Assembly: GCF_016863655.1 (NCBI RefSeq)
Contig: NZ_BOPH01000020.1
Location: 124,001-188,000 of the forward strand
Source: Virgisporangium ochraceum
GTDB lineage: Bacteria > Actinomycetota > Actinomycetes > Mycobacteriales > Micromonosporaceae
DNA length: 64,000 nt
Reading direction: 5' to 3'
The translations under genes were made by a program, and so were the position numbers. The notes beneath the pieces were generated by a model. It was not told the DNA's origin. It saw only the letters and a program-made list of their open reading frames with translations, and made no database searches. Positions 8,048 through 17,792 of the stretch are shown one piece after another (within the stretch, counting starts at the first letter, position 1; each line of letters begins with the position of its first letter).

Positions 8048-9382
8048 CGCGGTGGACCAGTTCTGCACGTCGATCCGGCTGCCGCCGACCCGCGGCGTGT
8101 AGATGCTCAGGATGTTCTGCGTCGCCAGCAGCGGGTGGTCGATCAGCGGGTCGGACATGTACAGCGCGCCCGACCGGTTGCGCACCGCCCAGTCCGACCA
8201 GCCCGACGCCTTCGACGCGGTGGCGATCTGCAGGACGTTGGTGCCCGAATGTCCACTCACGACATAGAGGTTGTCGCGGGAGTCGACGGCGATGTCGCCG
8301 CGGCTGAGGCCCTCGGTCCAGCCGAGGTAGCGCTGGTTCCACACCGTGGAGGCCTTGTCGCGCCAGTAGTGCACGAGCACGGCGCTGTCGCGGGCGGTGT
8401 TGAAGTCGGTGACGCTCGGCGTGTTCGCGCGCAGGTGCGACTGCAGCACGTGCACGGTGCCGGCCGAGTCGACCACCTGCGACTCCTGGTTCATGAGGCC
8501 GCGGTTCTGGCTGTTCGGCCATACCTTCACGGCCGTACCGTTCGACGCCACCGGTTTCGGCAGCACCGTGCCGGTGTTGTTGCGCCAGGTGCGTCCCTTG
8601 TCGGTGCTGTAGGCGTAGAAGAGGTCGTGGTTGGTGCTGCCGTTCGAGGTCTCCCGCACGGTCCAGGTGGCGTGCAGCACGCCCGCGCGGTCGTACTCGA
8701 TGCCGAACAGGTACGGATTGTTGTCGTACGACGTCCCGTCGATGAACTCACCGAGGTACGACCAGCCGCCGTTGGCGTACTCGTACAGCACCTCGTCGCC
8801 GTTGCCGCTGACGCCGGTGCGGATCGCCAGCTGCAGCGTGCCGTCCGGCGCGGCGAAGAACTGCGGGTAGGTGACGGTCGGCATGGCGGTGCCGGCGAGG
8901 CTGTTCTGCACGGGGCCGAAGGCGCTCGTCGACCAGGCGGCACCGGGGGTCGACCGGCGGTACTTGAACTGGTTGGAGTGCATGTCGAAGGCGAGGTGCA
9001 CGGTTCCGTCACGCGGTGAGACGCCGATGCAGATGACGTTGTGCGAGTCGGTCGACGTGCTCCGGTAGTCGGTCAGCCGCAGGTTCTGCCAGGCACCCGA
9101 GGGCAGTTGGCGGCGCGACAGGTTCACGTAGCCGCTCTGGTCCCAGAACGCGGCGTACTGCCAGCCGCCGACGGTGGTGATGCCGTCCTGCTGGAACGAC
9201 TCGCCGTTCATCAGGCCGGAGTAGCTCACCGCGGTGCGGCCGCTGGTGGTCAGCACGCTGGTGCCGAGGTGGGTGACGGTCGGGCTCGCCGCGGCGGCGG
9301 CGGTCGCTGTGGTCGCGACGGTCGCCAGCATGGCGGCGAGCGCGGCGCCGACGTTTCTGCTGGAACGTTTCACACCGCACAC
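8042..9382 (-). CDS. Secreted BNR_4 beta-propeller protein, possible polysaccharide lyase
   Basis: 446 residues with an N-terminal Sec signal (hydrophobic stretch ending TATAAAAAS) and a domain of the BNR_4 type: DSHNVICIGVSPRDGTVHL.FDMH followed by repeated W/Y-rich blades. In the database this fold covers uncharacterised secreted propellers and ulvan lyases of families PL24/PL25, in which paired His residues in the D.HN...H..FD.H region are catalytic; those His residues are present here. GTG 9382 was taken as start; GTG 9373 (VKRSSRN) is equally possible and neither has a clear ribosome binding site. The nearby rhamnosidase fits attack on a rhamnose-rich polymer, but this is inference. Confidence 0.75.
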   Translation of the reverse strand: MCGVKRSSRNVGAALAAMLATVATTATAAAAASPTVTHLGTSVLTTSGRTAVSYSGLMNGESFQQDGITTVGGWQYAAFWDQSGYVNLSRRQLPSGAWQNLRLTDYRSTSTDSHNVICIGVSPRDGTVHLAFDMHSNQFKYRRSTPGAAWSTSAFGPVQNSLAGTAMPTVTYPQFFAAPDGTLQLAIRTGVSGNGDEVLYEYANGGWSYLGEFIDGTSYDNNPYLFGIEYDRAGVLHATWTVRETSNGSTNHDLFYAYSTDKGRTWRNNTGTVLPKPVASNGTAVKVWPNSQNRGLMNQESQVVDSAGTVHVLQSHLRANTPSVTDFNTARDSAVLVHYWRDKASTVWNQRYLGWTEGLSRGDIAVDSRDNLYVVSGHSGTNVLQIATASKASGWSDWAVRNRSGALYMSDPLIDHPLLATQNILSIYTPRVGGSRIDVQNWSTAS

Positions 9383-9413
9383 GGTAGCGTCGATGGCTAT
9401 CGATATAAAGGGG

Positions 9414-9728
9414 TCAGCGGCCGACCGTGGTCAGCAACTGGTGCAGACCGGTGAGGTGCAGGATCTGGCGCACCTGCTCGGACATCTCGCCGACGACGAG
9501 CGGGGTGCCCCGCTCCGACGCCCGCCGGTACGCGGCGACCAGCGCGCCGACGCCCGAGGAGTCCCAGAACCGCACCCGCGACATGTCGACGACCACCCGG
9601 GTGGTCGCCGCGTCGTCGATGACCTCGGACAGCGCGCCGAGCAGCCCGTCGGCCACCACGAGGTCGACGTCACCACTCAGAGCGATCGTGGCGACACCGT
9701 CGCCGTCGACGGTGCGACTCACATCCAC
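9414..9728 (-). CDS. STAS-domain anti-sigma factor antagonist
   Basis: 104-residue single STAS domain of the SpoIIAA/RsbV type. The phospho-acceptor loop is FWDSSGVGAL, where the first Ser of DSSG is normally phosphorylated by an anti-sigma kinase, and the beta strand VATIALSGDVDL precedes it. The start is GTG 9728 with GGAAGG about 10 nt upstream; longer in-frame starts add a tail lacking domain character. It lies 58 nt downstream of a small membrane protein in the same direction. No anti-sigma kinase or sigma factor is adjacent, so its partner must be elsewhere. Confidence 0.82.
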   Translation of the reverse strand: MDVSRTVDGDGVATIALSGDVDLVVADGLLGALSEVIDDAATTRVVVDMSRVRFWDSSGVGALVAAYRRASERGTPLVVGEMSEQVRQILHLTGLHQLLTTVGR

Positions 9729-9786
9729 GGAGTTGGGTTCCTTCCTGTCCTGCGCGGAGCGCGGCCAGGACTGAGGAACCTTGATA

Positions 9787-10170
9787 TCAGAGATCGCTGT
9801 CGACGCCAACCGACCTGCGTTGGTTCACCCGGCGCCGGGACCGGCGCGCGTCGGCCCGTCCCCACCGGCGGGTGCCGGGCCGGCGTTCGCGCGTCCGCGC
9901 CGACCGGCGGTCACCGGCCGTGTGCCGGGCGGCCCGGCGCGGGTACTGCGCCTGCGACCCGTCCACCGGCCGGGCGAGCCGGACGGCGACGGTGGCGCTG
10001 CCGAGCAGGCACAGGATGGTGGTGGCCACACCCACGGTGACGGCCGCCGCCGTAGCCGGGGTGGCACCCCGGTCGGTCAGTAGGAGCCGTCCGACGACCA
10101 CCGGCACCGGTGCCACGGCGAGCAGCAGTGCCGCCGTGACCCATCGGCCGGCGCGATGCCATGTATTCAC
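9787..10170 (-). CDS. Small membrane protein of unknown function
   Basis: 127 residues with two hydrophobic segments (about 9-30 and 38-65) and a strongly basic Arg-rich C-terminal tail. GTG 10170 is preceded by GGGAGGGAA at good spacing. An 8-bp stem (10184-10191 with 10197-10204) lies just upstream in its leader, and a GCGGAC-N5-GTCCGC inverted repeat lies at 10222-10238. I do not recognise the family. It could form an operon with the downstream STAS gene and is divergent from argG. The Arg-rich tail could reflect a frameshift that replaced the original end. Confidence 0.55.
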   Translation of the reverse strand: MNTWHRAGRWVTAALLLAVAPVPVVVGRLLLTDRGATPATAAAVTVGVATTILCLLGSATVAVRLARPVDGSQAQYPRRAARHTAGDRRSARTRERRPGTRRWGRADARRSRRRVNQRRSVGVDSDL

Positions 10171-10299
10171 GAACCCGTTCCCTCCCCGCAGCCACTCTGC
10201 GGGGCGTTCGCGGGGTGGCCGGCGGACCACTTGTCCGCTTCCGGGTCACCCACGGTGATCCTCCCGACAGGTGGATTCGAAAAAACACCCCGGGGCGGG

Positions 10300-11791
<1,492 letters not shown>

Positions 11792-11857
11792 CAGCCCCAC
11801 CCACGGACGGCCGGCCGCCCTGCCACGGGTCGGCCTCCCACGCCCGCCGCGGCGGGG

Positions 11858-11869
11858 TGCCGTTCGGCA
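11858..11869. promoter_or_regulatory. Conserved TGCCG-TT-CGGCA box upstream of membrane protein
   Basis: 5-2-5 inverted repeat ending exactly 37 nt before the ATG of the downstream membrane protein. The same box, with flanking GTGCCG..CGGCATCTG in the same orientation, lies exactly 37 nt before the paralogous gene starting at 25077. This implies a shared regulator. Confidence 0.55.
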
Positions 11870-11906
11870 TCTGGTCGGGCGGTCCTCCGGGGCCGACCGT
11901 GGGTCC

Positions 11907-12905
11907 ATGAGAGCTGTGAAGACGTTCGGAGCGGTGGGCTGGGCGTTGGCCTACGGGCTGCTGGCCCTCTGGTGGGCCGTGGGCGGGGGCGGGTTCCCGT
12001 TCGGGGACGGCGATCCCGATCCGGCCATCGCCAAGGGCATGTCCATTCTCGGGTGGGTGCGGCAGGAGAGGGCGGCGCCGGTCGTCGCGGCGGTGGTGTT
12101 CGGTGCGGGGGCCGTGGCACTGTGGCTCGCGGTGCGGGTCCGGCGGCAGCGGCCGGGTGGTCGGCTCGTCGAGGGGACCGCCTGGGGCGTCGCCGTGTTC
12201 CTCGGGGTGCTGCTGCCCGACTACCGGCCGCTCGTGGCGCTCGGCCACGTTCCGGTGCTGCTCGTCGGGATGCCGTTCGGGTGGCCCGACGGGGTGACCA
12301 TCGCGTCGCAGTTGCCGTGGCCGGTGGTCAACCAGCTGGTGTGCATGGGTGGTGCGTGGCTGTTCGCCACGGTCGCGGCAGCGCACCGGCGCCTTCGGCT
12401 GGGCCGCGAGGTCGACAGCATCTCGCGGTGGGGGGTCGCCGCCACGTGGACCGCGGTCGCGGTGCCACTGGTCTACGCGGCGACCCGGTACGCGTGGGCG
12501 CTCGGCATCCCGGTCGGGTTCAGCGCGGAGCAGCTGCGGGCGATGGACCGGGAGATGCCCGGCATCTGGTGGGGTGGCGCCGCGATGGGAACTCTCGCCG
12601 TGCTGGGATCGGTGCTCACGGTCGGGCTGGTGCGGCCGTGGGGTGAGACGTTCCCGCGCTGGATCCCGCTGCTGCGTGGGCGGCGGGTGCCGGTACCGGT
12701 CGCGGTGGTGCCGGCCATGGTGGTCGCGATGGCGGTGACCTCGGCGGGGCTCATGTTCACGCGGCACGTCATCGCCGACCCGAGCAGCATCAACCTCGGT
12801 ATCAACGGGCCGGCGGTGCTGTGGCCGCTCTGGGGACCGGCCCTCGCGGTGGCGGCGCTGGCCTACCGGCGTCGGCGCACCGGACCGGTGGGCGGGCACC
12901 CGTAG
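11907..12905 (+). CDS. Polytopic membrane protein, paralogue of the 24568-25077 product
   Basis: 332 residues with about eight hydrophobic segments and no recognised family. The second half (about 180-332) is clearly homologous to the 169-residue membrane protein encoded at 24568-25077: both contain GL/IPVGFS, then VGLVRPWGE.FP.W.P.L.GR.VPV...AVVPA, and end in a hydrophobic helix followed by YRRRR. The N-terminal half is extra. ATG 11907 has only a weak ribosome binding site. Its 3' end lies in a 24-nt sequence that is repeated downstream at the edge of a decayed region. Function unknown. Confidence 0.75.
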   Translation: MRAVKTFGAVGWALAYGLLALWWAVGGGGFPFGDGDPDPAIAKGMSILGWVRQERAAPVVAAVVFGAGAVALWLAVRVRRQRPGGRLVEGTAWGVAVFLGVLLPDYRPLVALGHVPVLLVGMPFGWPDGVTIASQLPWPVVNQLVCMGGAWLFATVAAAHRRLRLGREVDSISRWGVAATWTAVAVPLVYAATRYAWALGIPVGFSAEQLRAMDREMPGIWWGGAAMGTLAVLGSVLTVGLVRPWGETFPRWIPLLRGRRVPVPVAVVPAMVVAMAVTSAGLMFTRHVIADPSSINLGINGPAVLWPLWGPALAVAALAYRRRRTGPVGGHP

Positions 12906-12965
12906 GCGGCGCCCAGGACCCCGTGCTCCGCGCGGGACGGGCCGGTGGGCGGGCACCCGTAGGCG
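12885..12965. repeat. 24-nt direct repeat, two copies 57 bp apart
   Basis: Identical 24-nt copies at 12885-12908 and 12942-12965. The first spans the last codons (PVGGHP) and stop of the membrane protein; the second is a detached duplicate next to the pseudogene. This looks like a scar of local duplication or deletion. Confidence 0.8.
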
Positions 12966-12981
12966 CCCACCCACCGACCGG

Positions 12982-13490
12982 TCACGCGGCGTCGCGCAGG
13001 CCGGGGACCGTGACGACGACCAGCTCCGTGTCGTCGGCGCGGCCCGGGATGCGGCCGTCGTTGCCGGGGAAGTTGTTGTCGTTGGCGACCAGCACCCGGT
13101 CTCCGCGCAGCGGAAGCACCGACTCGACCGACCGCAGCGGGAACGAGAACAGCGGGCTCGACGAGCAGCAGCCGCCGGACGTCGAGGACCTGGGCGTCGC
13201 CGACGACGAGGTCGGCCGGGTCGACGCGGGACGTCCACGTGCGGCCGGTGTACGCACCGCGGCGCACGTCGATCTCGTGGACGACGCGCCGCCGCTGGTC
13301 GGGGTCGCCGGCACCGTCGCGGTCTCGCCGGGCGCAAGGTCGGGAGACTGCGGCGACTTTCCGACGTCCGGCAATGGGACCGGCGCGCGCAGCACCTTGC
13401 GGTCGGCGTCACGGACACCGTTCGAGATCAGGGGTTCGGGTCCGACGCCGAAGCCAGGCGGCGACGACCACCGGAACGGAGCGCTGTCGT
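12982..13490 (-). pseudogene. Phytase-like esterase pseudogene (internally deleted, frameshifted)
   Basis: Pieces of a secreted esterase-like phytase (glycerophosphodiester-phosphodiesterase-like) protein are readable in different minus-strand frames. Near 13480-13330 is FGVGPEPLISNGVRDADRKVL then VGKSPQSPDLAPGE. Near 13265-13150, in another frame, are RGAYTGRTW and VVGDAQVLDVRRLLLVE. Near 13150-12985, back in a further frame, are FSFPLRSVESVLPLRGDRVL and LVANDNNFPGNDGR then DDTELVVV. The middle of the protein, including the usual SRGFEG region, is missing. At least two frame changes and one internal deletion are needed, so no functional product is expected. The boundaries are approximate. 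Confidence 0.75.
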
Positions 13491-13545
13491 GCAGAGGACC
13501 GCTGATCTTGGCTGGCCCGTTGCCGGGGCTTGATCCCGTCGCCAC

Positions 13546-13872
13546 CCCCGTTGATCATCTTCACTGGCGAGAAGATGAAGTGACACTTGAGGTTTCCGCC
13601 AGGTAACTGTTCACCTGGTTGTGGTGGCTGTTCGTCGGGCACTTGTGGTCGCTGTGCCGCCAAAGGTGTCCGGCGGGGGCCGGAGGCGACCGTGTCGGCC
13701 GGTGTCGGCCGGTGTCGATGGAGGAGGTCGTGGCGATGGTGGACCTCCGTACACGTCATGGCATGTCTGGAAGTCCAAGATCGGGCCGGGAGAACACAGC
13801 CACCGGCGCCCACCACCACCTGAATAGTGACTCCGCCAGTAAAGTCGATCATGAGACTGGGTGGCCGGCGGA
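13546..13872. other. Non-coding remnant region with one repeat copy
   Basis: No convincing gene in either strand. It contains a degenerate copy of the CGATCTTGGAC/GTCCAAGATCG repeat (13734-13783) followed by CCCACCACCACC, a string also found beside the copy at 50 kb. The rest is mixed sequence, somewhat less GC-rich than the genes, between two pseudogenes. Confidence 0.6.
13734..13783. repeat. Interspersed hairpin repeat, degenerate copy C
   Basis: Left arm CGATGGTGGAC (13734-13744), right arm GTCCAAGATCG (13773-13783), two mismatches between arms. The loop contains ATGGCATGT, resembling the loop of the copy at 50201-50250. Confidence 0.6.
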
Positions 13873-14057
13873 AACCTGATGCCGAAAGCTCTTTAGCAGC
13901 CGGTCGGGTGCCGCGTCACCCCGGCGGACCGGGATCACCGCCGAGAAGCCGGGTATGGGCTGGCCCGGGAACAGCGGCGTCACGCCGTTGACCGTCGTCG
14001 GCGGCGTCGCGGCCGTCGTCGGCGCACACTCGAGGGCGCACACTCGGGGGCGCGACG

Positions 14058-14348
14058 CTACGCGGCCAGCCCCAACCCGTGCAGTTCCCGGGCCTCGCGC
14101 GCGTACCGCACCAACGCGTGGCACGTCTGCGGACCCGCGACCCCGTCGACGGCCAGCCCCGCGCCGGCCTGGAACCGGCGCAGCGCCGGCTTCACGGCGG
14201 CATCCGGAGCGGACGGCGGCAGCGCGCCGATCTCGACGAGCAGCGCACGCACGGTGCGCGGGTCGGCCGGCGGAACATCGGCGGCCGACGCGGTGACCGT
14301 GCCGGCCAGCACCGCACCGACCACGCTGAGCGTGCGACGAACGGACAT
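14058..14348 (-). CDS. Small secreted peptidoglycan-binding protein
   Basis: 96 residues: a Sec signal peptide (MSVRRTLSVVGAVLAGTVTASA) followed by a PG_binding_1-type repeat, with KPALRRFQAGAGLAVDGVAG and the downstream Q/T..L helix as the family core. ATG 14348 has a strong GGGAGGT ribosome binding site. Such single-domain proteins bind cell-wall peptides and often accompany wall hydrolases; no hydrolase is next to it. It is probably intact and expressed although it is flanked by pseudogenes. Confidence 0.78.
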   Translation of the reverse strand: MSVRRTLSVVGAVLAGTVTASAADVPPADPRTVRALLVEIGALPPSAPDAAVKPALRRFQAGAGLAVDGVAGPQTCHALVRYAREARELHGLGLAA

Positions 14349-14433
14349 GGTGACCTCCCTATCGGTCCAGTGTGGCCGCCGACACTGGCACCGCCCTCAG
14401 GGAAATCCTGTGAATCCACCCTGAGAATGAGTG

Positions 14434-14800
14434 GGTGACGGAACCTCTGCTCGGAGACGACCTGCTGTGGCGGTCCGACGTGGTGGCGAACTGCGCGATG
14501 AACCGGTCACGCCAGGCGTCGACGTGCACCTGGTGTGCGCGCCCGTCGACCGGTTCGAGCCGCGCCAGCGGTTCGACCTGATCACGTGCGTGCACGGCCT
14601 GTACTACGTCGGCGACAAGCTCGGCCTGCTCGCCCGCGCCGCCTCGTGGCTCACCCCGACCGGCCGGGTTCCGGTACGAGCGGCGGCGGATCAGCCGCAC
14701 CGGCCCGGCGACGGTCACGCCGCCCTACACGTACCTCGGTGCCGACGACTGGGCCGGCCCGAACTACACCGGCCAGCCCGCCGTCACGTCCCACTACCGG
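14434..14800 (+). pseudogene. SAM-dependent methyltransferase pseudogene
   Basis: Three fragments of one actinobacterial class I methyltransferase lie in order but in different frames. The N-terminus (from GTG 14434) reads LLWRSDVVANCAMNR. The middle (about 14519-14660) reads FDLITCVHGLYYVGDKLGLL and then ARAASWLTPTGR. The C-terminus reads YTYLGADDWAGPNYTGQPAV. The segment between the first and second pieces, which should carry the glycine-rich SAM-binding motif I, is deleted, and a frameshift separates the second and third. The 3' end runs into the stop of the convergent M28 peptidase gene. Confidence 0.78.
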
Positions 14801-15629
14801 ATGCCAGCGCCCGCACGGCGTCCGCGACCGTCAGGGTGACGCGGGCGGCGAAGTCCAGGTCGAGGGTGTCGAGCGTGTCGGTCGGCCGGTGGTAGTGCGG
14901 GTTCCGGAACTCGGCCGTGTCGGTGAGCATGATGCCCTTGCGACCGCTGAGCCAGTAGGGGTAGTGGTCGCTGCGGCCGGCGTTGTCGTTGTCGGCCGGC
15001 AGGTCGACCGGCAGCACCGGCAGGCCGTGTGCCCGACCGGCCGCCGCCAGCGCCGCCGCGTACCCGGCCGACGCGCCGTTGCCGACCGCCGCGATGAAGT
15101 CACCACGGCTGATCTCCGCGGGAAGGTCGACGCCCGCGGGGAAGCGCTGCGAGCCCGGGTTCCGGTCGCGGTAGCCGATCATCTCGAAGACGATCGCGCC
15201 GTCGACGTCGTCCGCGAGCCCGGCGACGTGCGCCCGGCTGCCGGTCAGGCCCGACTCCTCGCCGCCGAAGAAGCAGAACCGCACCGTGCGGGCCGGCCGG
15301 TCGCCGGACGTGAAGATCCGGGCGACCTCCAGCAGCCCCGCGACGCCGCTGGCGTTGTCGTCGGCTCCCGGGCTGCGCTCGACCGAGTCCCAGTGCGCGC
15401 CGACCTCGACGACCGGCCCGGCACCGGTTCCGGCCACCGACGCCAGCAGGTTCACCTCGTGCGCACCGGCGCCGTACGGCTCCCGCGTGACCTCGTACCC
15501 GTACGAGGCCAGGGTGTCGGTGATGTACGCGAGCGATTCGGCCACGGCGACGGGGTTCGTCTCGTGCCGCGGCCCGTACGCCGTCAGCCGCTCGATGTGG
15601 TGGCGCACAGCCCCGACCGGGAAACCCAT
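14784..15629 (-). CDS. M28-family zinc metallopeptidase
   Basis: 281-residue di-zinc aminopeptidase-like protein. Expected metal ligands are visible in order: EVGAHWDS, then GADDNASG, then GGEESG (catalytic/ligand Glu pair), and SDHYPYW near the C-terminus. No signal peptide, so it is probably cytoplasmic, unlike most secreted actinobacterial M28 enzymes. ATG 15629 is preceded by GAGGAGAG. It is divergent from the amidase gene with 36 nt between the starts, so both share one short promoter region and may act together on peptide or amide substrates. Specificity unknown. Confidence 0.87.
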   Translation of the reverse strand: MGFPVGAVRHHIERLTAYGPRHETNPVAVAESLAYITDTLASYGYEVTREPYGAGAHEVNLLASVAGTGAGPVVEVGAHWDSVERSPGADDNASGVAGLLEVARIFTSGDRPARTVRFCFFGGEESGLTGSRAHVAGLADDVDGAIVFEMIGYRDRNPGSQRFPAGVDLPAEISRGDFIAAVGNGASAGYAAALAAAGRAHGLPVLPVDLPADNDNAGRSDHYPYWLSGRKGIMLTDTAEFRNPHYHRPTDTLDTLDLDFAARVTLTVADAVRALASGSGT

Positions 15630-15665
15630 TGGAACTCTCCTCGCGGTCCGCCGTAGGTTCGCCGG

Positions 15666-16772
15666 ATGACGACCTGGATCACGCGCTTCGACGCGCCCAC
15701 CGACGGGCGTCTCCGCGTCGCCGTCAAGGATGCCATCGACGTCGCCGGAACCGTCACGACGGCCGGATGCGCGGCGGTGCGCGACCGGGCGACGCCCGCG
15801 GCCGCCGACGCGGCGTGCCTCGCGGGGGTGCGCGCCGCGGGCGCCGCGATCGTCGGCAAGACCACGCTCACCGAACTGTGCGTCAGCCCGGTCGGCGACA
15901 ACGCCGAGTTCGGCACGCCGGTCAACCCGCTGGCGCCCGACCGGATCCCGGGTGGCTCGTCGAGCGGCAGCGCCGTGGCGGTCGCGAACGGCGAGGCCGA
16001 CCTCGGCATCGGCACCGACACGGGCGGATCGGTGCGGATCCCGGCCGCGTGCTGCGGCATCGTCGCGCTGAAGACCACCCGCGGGCTCGTGCCGACCGCG
16101 GGCGTCGTGCCGCTGGCGCCCACCCTCGACACGGTCGGGCCGATCGCGCGCGACGTCGCCGGCGTCGTCGCCGGCCTGCGGCTACTCGCTCCACACCGGA
16201 CGGTCACGCCGCGTCGGGCTCGGGCCATCGGTCGCTTGCGGGTGGACGGCGTGGAGCCGGCCGTCGAGGCCGCTGTCGACGGTGCGCTGGACCGCGCGGG
16301 GGTGCCCGTCCGCGACGTGACGCTGCCCGGATGGGACGCGGCGCACCACGCCTTCGACACGATCGTGATCGGTGAGCTGTGGCAGGCGCACCACGACCTG
16401 CTCGACGTCGAGGGCGTCGGCGAGTTCGTCAACTCGGGCATCCGGGCGGGCCGCGGCGTCGACGCGGAGAGCCTGGCGGCCGCGCGCACGGCCGGCCTGG
16501 CGTGGCGGGCGGAGCTCACCGCGCTGTTCCGCGACGTCGACGTGATCGCCCTGCCCACGCTCGTCGCGGAGCCTCCACCACTGGCCGGCTTCACGTGGTT
16601 CCCGCTCACCCTCCTCACCGCGCCGGTCAACCTCGCTGGCGTCCCTGCCCTGTCGATGCCGGTGCCGTCACCGGGCTTCGCGGTTCCGGTCGGCCTGCAG
16701 CTGATCGGCCCGGCGCACGGCGAGGACCTGCTGTGCGCGACCGCGCTCGCCCTCGAGGCCGCGCTGGGCTGA
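15666..16772 (+). CDS. Amidase signature family hydrolase
   Basis: 368 residues, at the short end of the family. The Ser-cisSer-Lys triad is present: Lys21 in VKDAIDV, the cis-Ser in GGSSSGSAVAVA (about residues 98-100) and the nucleophile Ser122 in DTGGSVRIPAA. Members hydrolyse carboxamides, or act as GatA-type amidotransferase subunits; with no GatB/GatC beside it a stand-alone amidase is likely. Divergent from the M28 peptidase. Substrate unknown. Confidence 0.88.
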   Translation: MTTWITRFDAPTDGRLRVAVKDAIDVAGTVTTAGCAAVRDRATPAAADAACLAGVRAAGAAIVGKTTLTELCVSPVGDNAEFGTPVNPLAPDRIPGGSSSGSAVAVANGEADLGIGTDTGGSVRIPAACCGIVALKTTRGLVPTAGVVPLAPTLDTVGPIARDVAGVVAGLRLLAPHRTVTPRRARAIGRLRVDGVEPAVEAAVDGALDRAGVPVRDVTLPGWDAAHHAFDTIVIGELWQAHHDLLDVEGVGEFVNSGIRAGRGVDAESLAAARTAGLAWRAELTALFRDVDVIALPTLVAEPPPLAGFTWFPLTLLTAPVNLAGVPALSMPVPSPGFAVPVGLQLIGPAHGEDLLCATALALEAALG

Positions 16773-16967
16773 CGGGCGTTGGGCCGACCGCACCCGCCAC
16801 GCCGGCCGACCGGCGCGCCCGCTGGACGCTGTGGGACGACGTCCGGCACCCCACGGAGATGCGGCCGCGTGTCCCCCGTGCGAGCTACCCGCAGGTGTCC
16901 ACCGCACGGTGACGACCGGCGGCCGTGAAATCCCTAGCGTCGGACGCATCGACAGAGGAGGAAGTCA

Positions 16968-17783
16968 ATGCGTCTGGTCAAGCAGCTCGCGGTCGTCGGT
17001 CTCGCCGCGTTTCTCGGCAGTCTCGCGGTCAACGCGGTCGATGGGAACCCGGGCCTCACGCTGGTGCTCGGGGTGGCGGCCGCGGTCCTTGCGATCGTCG
17101 CCTACCGGTGGATAGTGCGGCGGACGGAGCGGCGCGAGGTCGGTGAGCTGTCCCGACCGGGCGCGGTGCGCGCGACCGGACTGGGCGCGCTGCTCGGCAT
17201 CGGGCTGTTCGCGGCGGTCATCGGCGTCATCGCCCTGCTCGGTGGGTACACAGTGGACGGTCGGGGTCCCGTGGGAGGCGCGGTGACCGCGCTGGGCTTC
17301 ATGGCGGCCGCCGCCACGACCGAGGAGCTCATCTTCCGCGGCGTGCTGTTCCGGATCGTCGAGGAGCGCCTCGGCACCTGGGGCGCGCTGCTGCTCACCG
17401 GTCTCCTGTTCGGGCTCATGCACCTGGCCAACCCCGACGCCAGCCTGTGGGGCGCGCTGGCCATCGCGGTCGAGGCCGGCGGGATGCTCGGAGCCGCGTA
17501 CGTCGCCACCCGCCGCCTGTGGCTGCCGATCGGCCTGCACTTCGGCTGGAACTTCGCCGAGGCCGGCATCTTCGGCACCGTGGTGTCGGGCACCGGGGAG
17601 AAGGAAGGGCTGCTCGACGGCACCATGTCGGGGTCCATGCTGCTCACCGGCGGGGACTTCGGCCCGGAGGCCAGCCTCGCCGCGGTGGTCGCCGGTCTCG
17701 TGATGACGGCCGCCTTCCTGACACTCGCCCGCCGGCGCGGTCACCTGACGCCGGTCCGGCGCCGCGCCCGGGTCGCCGGCTAG
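16968..17783 (+). CDS. CPBP-family intramembrane glutamic endopeptidase
   Basis: 271 residues, about seven or eight transmembrane helices. The three Abi/CPBP motifs are intact: TTEELIFRGVLFR (EExxxR), FGLMHLAN (FxxxH) and HFGWNF. These enzymes cut substrates within the membrane, for example prenylated CAAX proteins or bacteriocin-immunity targets. The start ATG 16968 follows GAGGAGG, and TAGCGT at 16935-16940 is a plausible -10. It is 9 nt ahead of a histidine kinase and probably forms an operon with the two-component pair. Confidence 0.88.
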   Translation: MRLVKQLAVVGLAAFLGSLAVNAVDGNPGLTLVLGVAAAVLAIVAYRWIVRRTERREVGELSRPGAVRATGLGALLGIGLFAAVIGVIALLGGYTVDGRGPVGGAVTALGFMAAAATTEELIFRGVLFRIVEERLGTWGALLLTGLLFGLMHLANPDASLWGALAIAVEAGGMLGAAYVATRRLWLPIGLHFGWNFAEAGIFGTVVSGTGEKEGLLDGTMSGSMLLTGGDFGPEASLAAVVAGLVMTAAFLTLARRRGHLTPVRRRARVAG

Positions 17784-17792
17784 GCTCCCCCG

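Noticed and set aside
9729..9809. Longer STAS protein starting at 9809
   Set aside because: The extra 27 residues have no domain character, whereas GTG 9728 has a proper GGAAGG ribosome binding site next to the first STAS strand.
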